DNA from: JBCBXA01 sp039816825
GTDB lineage: Bacteria; Pseudomonadota; Alphaproteobacteria; Rhizobiales; Rhizobiaceae
DNA: 7,026 nt
Direction of reading: 5' to 3'
Assembly: GCA_039816825.1 (NCBI GenBank)
Contig: JBCBXA010000125.1
Coordinates: forward strand, 1 to 7,026
The notes beneath the pieces are model-generated. The model was not told the origin of the DNA. It did no database searches and saw only the letters and a program-made list of their open reading frames with translations. The position numbers and the translations under genes are program-made. Below, piece by piece: positions 5,941 through 7,026 of this stretch. Every line of letters begins with the position of its first letter. Within the stretch, counting starts at the first letter, position 1.

Positions 5941-7026
5941 ATGGCCAATGCAGCATCCGAGGGGAAATTTCAAGGTATGTCTGGGACGGATACGGATGAG
6001 ACGGGTGAGCCAACGCCAACCGGTGAGAGCCTCGACCGCCTCCAACAAAACTTGGAAAAGATTGAAAAATTATCTAATCGGATGGTTTCGGCGCTCAGCC
6101 AACGCGGCCCAAGTGACGCCGGGTTAGAGGGGCCTGGGCAAGACCTCTATATGAAGGCCAGCGCGGCCTATTTCTCGGAAATGATGGCCAATCCGGCCAA
6201 GCTGATGGAGGCGCAAGCGCAGTACTGGGGCAAAGCGCTGACCCATTTCATTGAAGCGCAACAGGAATTGGCCAAGGGCCAGTTCACCGTGCCGGAGGAT
6301 GAAACGCCAAAGGACAAGCGGTTTTCCAACCCGCTCTGGCAGACGCATCCCTATTTCAACTTCATAAAACAGCAATATTTGATGTCGGCCCAGGCGATCG
6401 AAGGCGCGGTGCAGGGTCTCGACGGCCTGGAGGCAAAAGACAAGCGCCGGGTGGAGTTCTTCGCGCGCCAGATCGTCGATCTTTTCTCGCCCACCAACTA
6501 CTTGGCCACAAACCCCGACGCCCTCGAGCGTGCAGTTGAGACCGACGGGCAAAGCCTTGTGCAGGGGATGGAAAACCTGGTGCGCGATATCGAGGCGCAC
6601 CGCGGCAATCTGATGCCCACCCTGTCGGACCCGGAGGCGTTTTCCCTCGGCAAAGACATCGCCACGAGCCCAGGCCAAGTCGTTTTTCGCAACGCGATGA
6701 TGGAGCTGATCCAATACGCGCCCAGCACGGAAAAAGTGCAGCGCACGCCGCTGATCGTGTTTCCGCCCTGGATCAACAAATTCTACATCCTCGACCTGAA
6801 GGAAAAGAATAGCCTGATCAAATGGGTGGTCGATCAGGGCTTCACGCTGTTTGTCGTGTCCTGGCGCAACCCGGACCCGTCCTACCGCGATGTGGGTATC
6901 GGCGACTACATCGAGAACGGGTATCTCAAGGCCATCGAGGTCGTGAAAAAAATCACCGGCGAGCCGAAGGTCAACGCGGTGGGCTATTGCATCGCCGGCA
7001 CCACGCTGTCGATGACACTGGCGCTG
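5941..7026 (+). CDS. phaC: Class I polyhydroxyalkanoate synthase PhaC, N-terminal 362 codons
   Basis: PhaC polymerises (R)-3-hydroxyacyl-CoA into PHA on granules. The visible part has a polar, acidic leader (1-66), an amphipathic region, then the conserved PhaC N-terminal domain: DKRFSNPLW (125-133), HPYFNFIKQQYL (136-147), SPTNYLATNPDAL (183-195), PLIVFPPWINKFYILDL (270-286) and SWRNPD (307-312). The lipase-like box GYCIAG (348-353) places the nucleophile at Cys350. The catalytic Asp and His lie beyond the right edge. An in-frame TAA directly precedes ATG 5941, so this is the most upstream start; AAGG at 5927-5930 is a weak ribosome-binding site. ATG 5977 (codon 13), behind GAGGGGA at 5959-5965, is a real alternative. 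Length and domain order suggest class I, with no PhaE or PhaR subunit seen. The gene is divergent from phaZ; phaP and phaR commonly follow in this family. Confidence 0.95.
   Translation, partial: MANAASEGKFQGMSGTDTDETGEPTPTGESLDRLQQNLEKIEKLSNRMVSALSQRGPSDAGLEGPGQDLYMKASAAYFSEMMANPAKLMEAQAQYWGKALTHFIEAQQELAKGQFTVPEDETPKDKRFSNPLWQTHPYFNFIKQQYLMSAQAIEGAVQGLDGLEAKDKRRVEFFARQIVDLFSPTNYLATNPDALERAVETDGQSLVQGMENLVRDIEAHRGNLMPTLSDPEAFSLGKDIATSPGQVVFRNAMMELIQYAPSTEKVQRTPLIVFPPWINKFYILDLKEKNSLIKWVVDQGFTLFVVSWRNPDPSYRDVGIGDYIENGYLKAIEVVKKITGEPKVNAVGYCIAGTTLSMTLAL

Noticed and set aside
6124..6714. Minus-strand open frame (196 codons) opposite phaC
   Set aside because: The plus strand encodes conserved PhaC motifs throughout this stretch, so the antisense frame is a by-product of codon composition.

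Overview
The window looks like chromosomal DNA from a moderately GC-rich alphaproteobacterium, most likely Rhodobacteraceae (Roseobacter group). The grounds are codon use, the divergent phaZ/phaC pair typical of that family, and an intergenic hairpin followed by a CTCCCCGGAGTATTT-type tail that I recall as common between genes in roseobacters. No rRNA, tRNA, CRISPR, insertion sequence or phage gene is visible.

Layout. (1) Positions 1-117, minus strand: the first 39 codons of a small conserved protein that runs off the left edge. (2) 118-222: a divergent spacer with a strong GC hairpin. (3) 223-3747, plus strand: a tightly packed three-gene carbohydrate operon. It encodes a MalG-type ABC permease with an unusual hydrophobic N-terminal extension, a cytoplasmic GH63-like (alpha/alpha)6-barrel hydrolase resembling glucosylglycerate/mannosylglycerate hydrolases, and a MalK/UgpC-type ATPase. 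The junctions are a 4-base overlap and a 1-base gap. (4) 3794-4405, plus strand: a conserved protein with a peptidase M15-like SGYRSP..N segment but no recognisable M15 zinc motif. (5) 4406-4584: a convergent spacer with an inverted repeat and a short cluster of near-repeats. (6) 4585-5853, minus strand: phaZ, intracellular polyhydroxyalkanoate (PHA) depolymerase. (7) 5854-5940: the divergent phaZ/phaC spacer. (8) 5941-7026, plus strand: the N-terminal 362 codons of phaC, class I PHA synthase, cut by the right edge.

How the genes work together. The operon reads as import of a small alpha-glycoside, possibly the compatible solute glucosylglycerate or a relative, followed by hydrolysis inside the cell. 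The binding protein and the second (MalF-type) permease needed for a full importer are not in the window. The order permease-hydrolase-ATPase parallels the aglG-aglA-aglK arrangement of rhizobial alpha-glucoside operons, with a GH63-like enzyme in place of the GH13 glucosidase. The right third is the carbon-storage locus: PhaC makes PHA granules and PhaZ breaks them down. Most of the window is orthodox. The least understood parts are the hydrolase substrate, the permease extension, the M15-like protein and the motif cluster at 4434-4510.
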